Assembly: GCF_009769385.1 (NCBI RefSeq)
Contig: NZ_ML775959.1
Location: 450,682-514,681, forward strand
Reading direction: 5' to 3'
From: Saccharothrix deserti
Lineage (GTDB): Bacteria > Actinomycetota > Actinomycetes > Mycobacteriales > Pseudonocardiaceae
DNA length: 64,000 bases
The position numbers and the translations under genes are program-made. Position 1 is the stretch's first letter, and every line of letters begins with the position of its first letter. Of the stretch, positions 62,372 through 64,000 are shown piece after piece. Below the pieces are notes generated by a model, which had not been told where the DNA came from, ran no database searches, and was given only the letters and a program-made list of their open reading frames with translations.

Positions 62372-63176
62372 ATGGATGACCGTTCACGATCGGTGTCGCG
62401 CCGGGGAGTTCTCGCCGCGGCCGCAGCCGGGTCCGCAGCCGTTCTGCTCGGTGGTGGCAGGGCGCTCGCGGGCGAGGTATCGGCCCTCGCTCTGGTGACG
62501 CAGAGCGAAATCAACTCACAGCCCACCTACTACGAACCGACCGGCGCCGCCACGTCGTTCCGGTACGAGCCGGGTTTCCACTCGCGGTTGGAGACCCTGG
62601 CACCAGGCGTTCCGCGCCTGGACGCCGTACCACTGGACGGCGCCGCACCGCATCTACTCCTACGGCGCGTACGTCAACAAGCCGGGCATGCACGGTGAAG
62701 GGCGGGCGTTCGACCTCGGTCGGATGCTCGTCACCAACCGCAACACCGGCGCGTTGTTCACCGGCTTCAACGGCCGCTACGACCAGTGGAAGAGCTACAC
62801 CGGTGACGCGTTCACCATCGCCCGGACCCGGTACTGGGGCACCGCGGCGAGCCTGCACCACCACTTCCGGCACGTGATCTCGTACCTGGACAACACCGAG
62901 CACCACAACCACATCCACATCGACAACGCGGTGTCCGGCAGCGGGAACTCCAGCTTCAGCACGTCGTCGGTCACGCAGACCTACTACGTGCAGGCGGCCT
63001 GCCGCTACCTGTGGGGATACGACACCGGGATCGACGGCGACTGGGGTCCGCAAACCCAGAGCCACTCGTCCGCCGTGCTCACGCGGACCGGATCGGACGG
63101 CGTCATCACCACGCAGAGCCGCTGGCTGCACTTCTGCAAGCAGAGCGCGCTGCGCGCGTGGGCGCTCGCTCCGTGA
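62372..63176 (+). pseudogene. Tat-exported M15/extensin-like murein peptidase, frameshifted
   Basis: The start at 62372 begins a twin-arginine signal (VSRRGVLAA). The catalytic part has HGEGRAFD (His-x6-Asp) and HNHIHID (HxH), the zinc ligands of the M15 D-Ala-D-Ala peptidase and extensin-like families. The C-terminal part (GIDGDWGPQTQ) looks like a peptidoglycan-binding repeat. The signal is in one frame and the enzyme in the +1 frame. Dropping one C from the CCC at 62595-62597 would join them as ETWHQAFRAWTPYHW, with aromatic residues as expected. The full protein would be about 267 residues. It is either a broken gene or a one-base sequence error. Confidence 0.75.
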
Positions 63177-63208
63177 TCGACCCGAAAACCCGACTAGGAG
63201 GAATTGCC

Positions 63209-63663
63209 ATGCGCAAGGCACTGAAGGCAACGGTGGCGGCGGCCACGCTCGGTACCGCGCTGCTCGCCGGCGCCCCCGCGGCCCAGGCCGCGGAGGACAA
63301 CGGCGACGGCAGCGTGAGCTGCAACTACACCGAGATCTGCTTCCGGCGTGAGACCGGTTCCAACTCCCACATCAAGCAGTTCCACAACGGCGCCAACCAC
63401 TGGTCCGTCTCCGGGGTGCACAGCCCCTACCAGTGTGGTACGTCACGGCGACCGGCACGCGCACCGGATACCTCATGGACAGCGCGATCGAGTTCAGAAA
63501 CCGCGACTCCACGTGCACCGTGTACATCTGGGACGTCGACGGGGCGGGCAACTGGTACAAGTACGCGCACCAGCCCCGGAACTCGAGCTCCTGGTTCTAC
63601 TCCCTGGACCGCCGGAACAACGGGCACTCGCGGTGCAGTGAAGGTGCTCCGATCAACAAGTGA
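63209..63663 (+). pseudogene. Small secreted Cys-containing protein, frameshifted
   Basis: AGGAGGA precedes the ATG. A Sec signal (cleavage near AAQAAE) leads to a mature region with CNYTEICFRRE, which resembles small secreted proteins of the I36 peptidase-inhibitor type; that match is weak. After SPYQC (about 63433) the frame breaks. The sensible continuation WYVTATGTRTGYL lies in the -1 frame and runs to a stop at 63663 with further Cys residues. One missing base near 63434-63436 would restore about 151 residues. Confidence 0.65.
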
Positions 63664-63728
63664 GACCTCGGTGACGGGCCGGTGGGCAGCGGCACCGGTC
63701 CGTCACCCCGGACAGGAAGGGGAGTCGG

Positions 63729-64000
63729 GTGCGACAGCGAGCGACGTCGGTGCTGGCGGCGTGCGGTCTGGCCGGGATCATCCTGACCGGCTGCACGGCC
63801 GAGTCGACGCCCGCGGTGGGAACGGTTCCGCCGGCGGACGAGGTCTCCGAACCGTCCGAACCCGGGCAGCCGTTCGACATCATCCTGGGCAGGCAGGTCG
63901 GGTTGATCGACCACACGCACATGAAGATCCGGGACCGGTGCATGGCCGAGGCCGGCTACCGGCAGAACATCGACACCGCGCCGACCCGGCCGGAGGACCC
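63729..64000 (+). CDS. Lipoprotein, 3'-truncated by the window
   Basis: A GTG start follows GGAAGGGGAG. The first 25 residues form a lipoprotein signal with lipobox LTGC, so the mature protein would be anchored by its Cys. A Pro/Glu-rich linker follows, then VGLIDHTHMKIRDRCMAEAGY, cited only as the start of a conserved-looking region that begins with DHTHMKIRDRCM. The gene runs past the window end. Function unknown. Confidence 0.7.
   Translation, partial: MRQRATSVLAACGLAGIILTGCTAESTPAVGTVPPADEVSEPSEPGQPFDIILGRQVGLIDHTHMKIRDRCMAEAGYRQNIDTAPTRPED

Overview
The window is GC-rich DNA from a filamentous actinomycete. GTG starts are common, codons end mostly in G or C, and secreted proteins carry Sec or Tat signals. 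The gene set (polyene macrolactam polyketide synthase, CBM2-linked cellulolytic proteins, SARP/STAND regulator) fits Pseudonocardiales such as Actinosynnema or Saccharothrix, but that genus guess is inference only.

Positions 1-36477 hold the last four genes of a modular type I polyketide synthase (PKS). The first gene is cut by the window edge. In order the modules are: AT(partial)-DH-KR-ACP; KS-AT(malonyl)-ACP; KS-AT(malonyl)-KR(A-type)-ACP; two KS-AT(methylmalonyl)-DH-KR-ACP; one KS-AT(malonyl)-DH-KR-ACP; two KS-AT(malonyl)-DH-KR-ACP; and a final thioesterase. Colinear reading predicts a chain ending in a 2,4,6,8,10-pentaene with methyls at C8 and C10, a 13-hydroxyl, a 15-ketone and a 16-alkene. 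Positions 36558-40268 hold four small genes matching the VinJ/VinM/VinL/VinK set (aminopeptidase, aminoacyl ligase, free-standing ACP, free-standing acyltransferase) that protects, transfers and deprotects a beta-amino acid starter in macrolactam pathways. The cluster is therefore read as a polyene macrolactam pathway. The upstream modules and the enzymes that make the starter must lie left of the window.

Positions 40646-44404 are a tight three-gene cassette: a VWA protein, a PP2C-type phosphatase and a membrane protein kinase with a helix-hairpin-helix segment. This has the layout of the TerY-phosphorylation triad (E. coli YegL/YegK/YegI), a proposed stress or antiphage system. A strong hairpin separates it from a convergent four-gene operon (49681 down to 44455) encoding a gluconate-dehydrogenase-subunit-3-like protein, a GMC flavin oxidoreductase and two large, apparently paralogous cupin proteins. 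I cannot assign a pathway to this operon.

Positions 50244-57789 are mostly extracellular and carbohydrate-related: a small secreted protein, a GH12 glucanase behind an 18-bp palindrome, a divergent AhpD-like/MarR redox pair, a secreted glycosidase with FN3 and CBM2 behind a perfect CebR-type operator, a peptidoglycan-binding/LGFP protein, and a membrane Ser/Thr kinase whose outer domain is a CBM2. Together they suggest sensing and degradation of plant cell-wall glucans.

Positions 57841-64000 hold two small unknown proteins, a LuxR-type regulator, an AfsR-like SARP/STAND/WD40 regulator, a Tat-exported M15-like peptidase, a small secreted protein and the start of a lipoprotein. The SARP, the peptidase and the small secreted protein each show one frameshift, all within about 1.9 kb. 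No tRNA, rRNA, CRISPR array or insertion sequence was seen.
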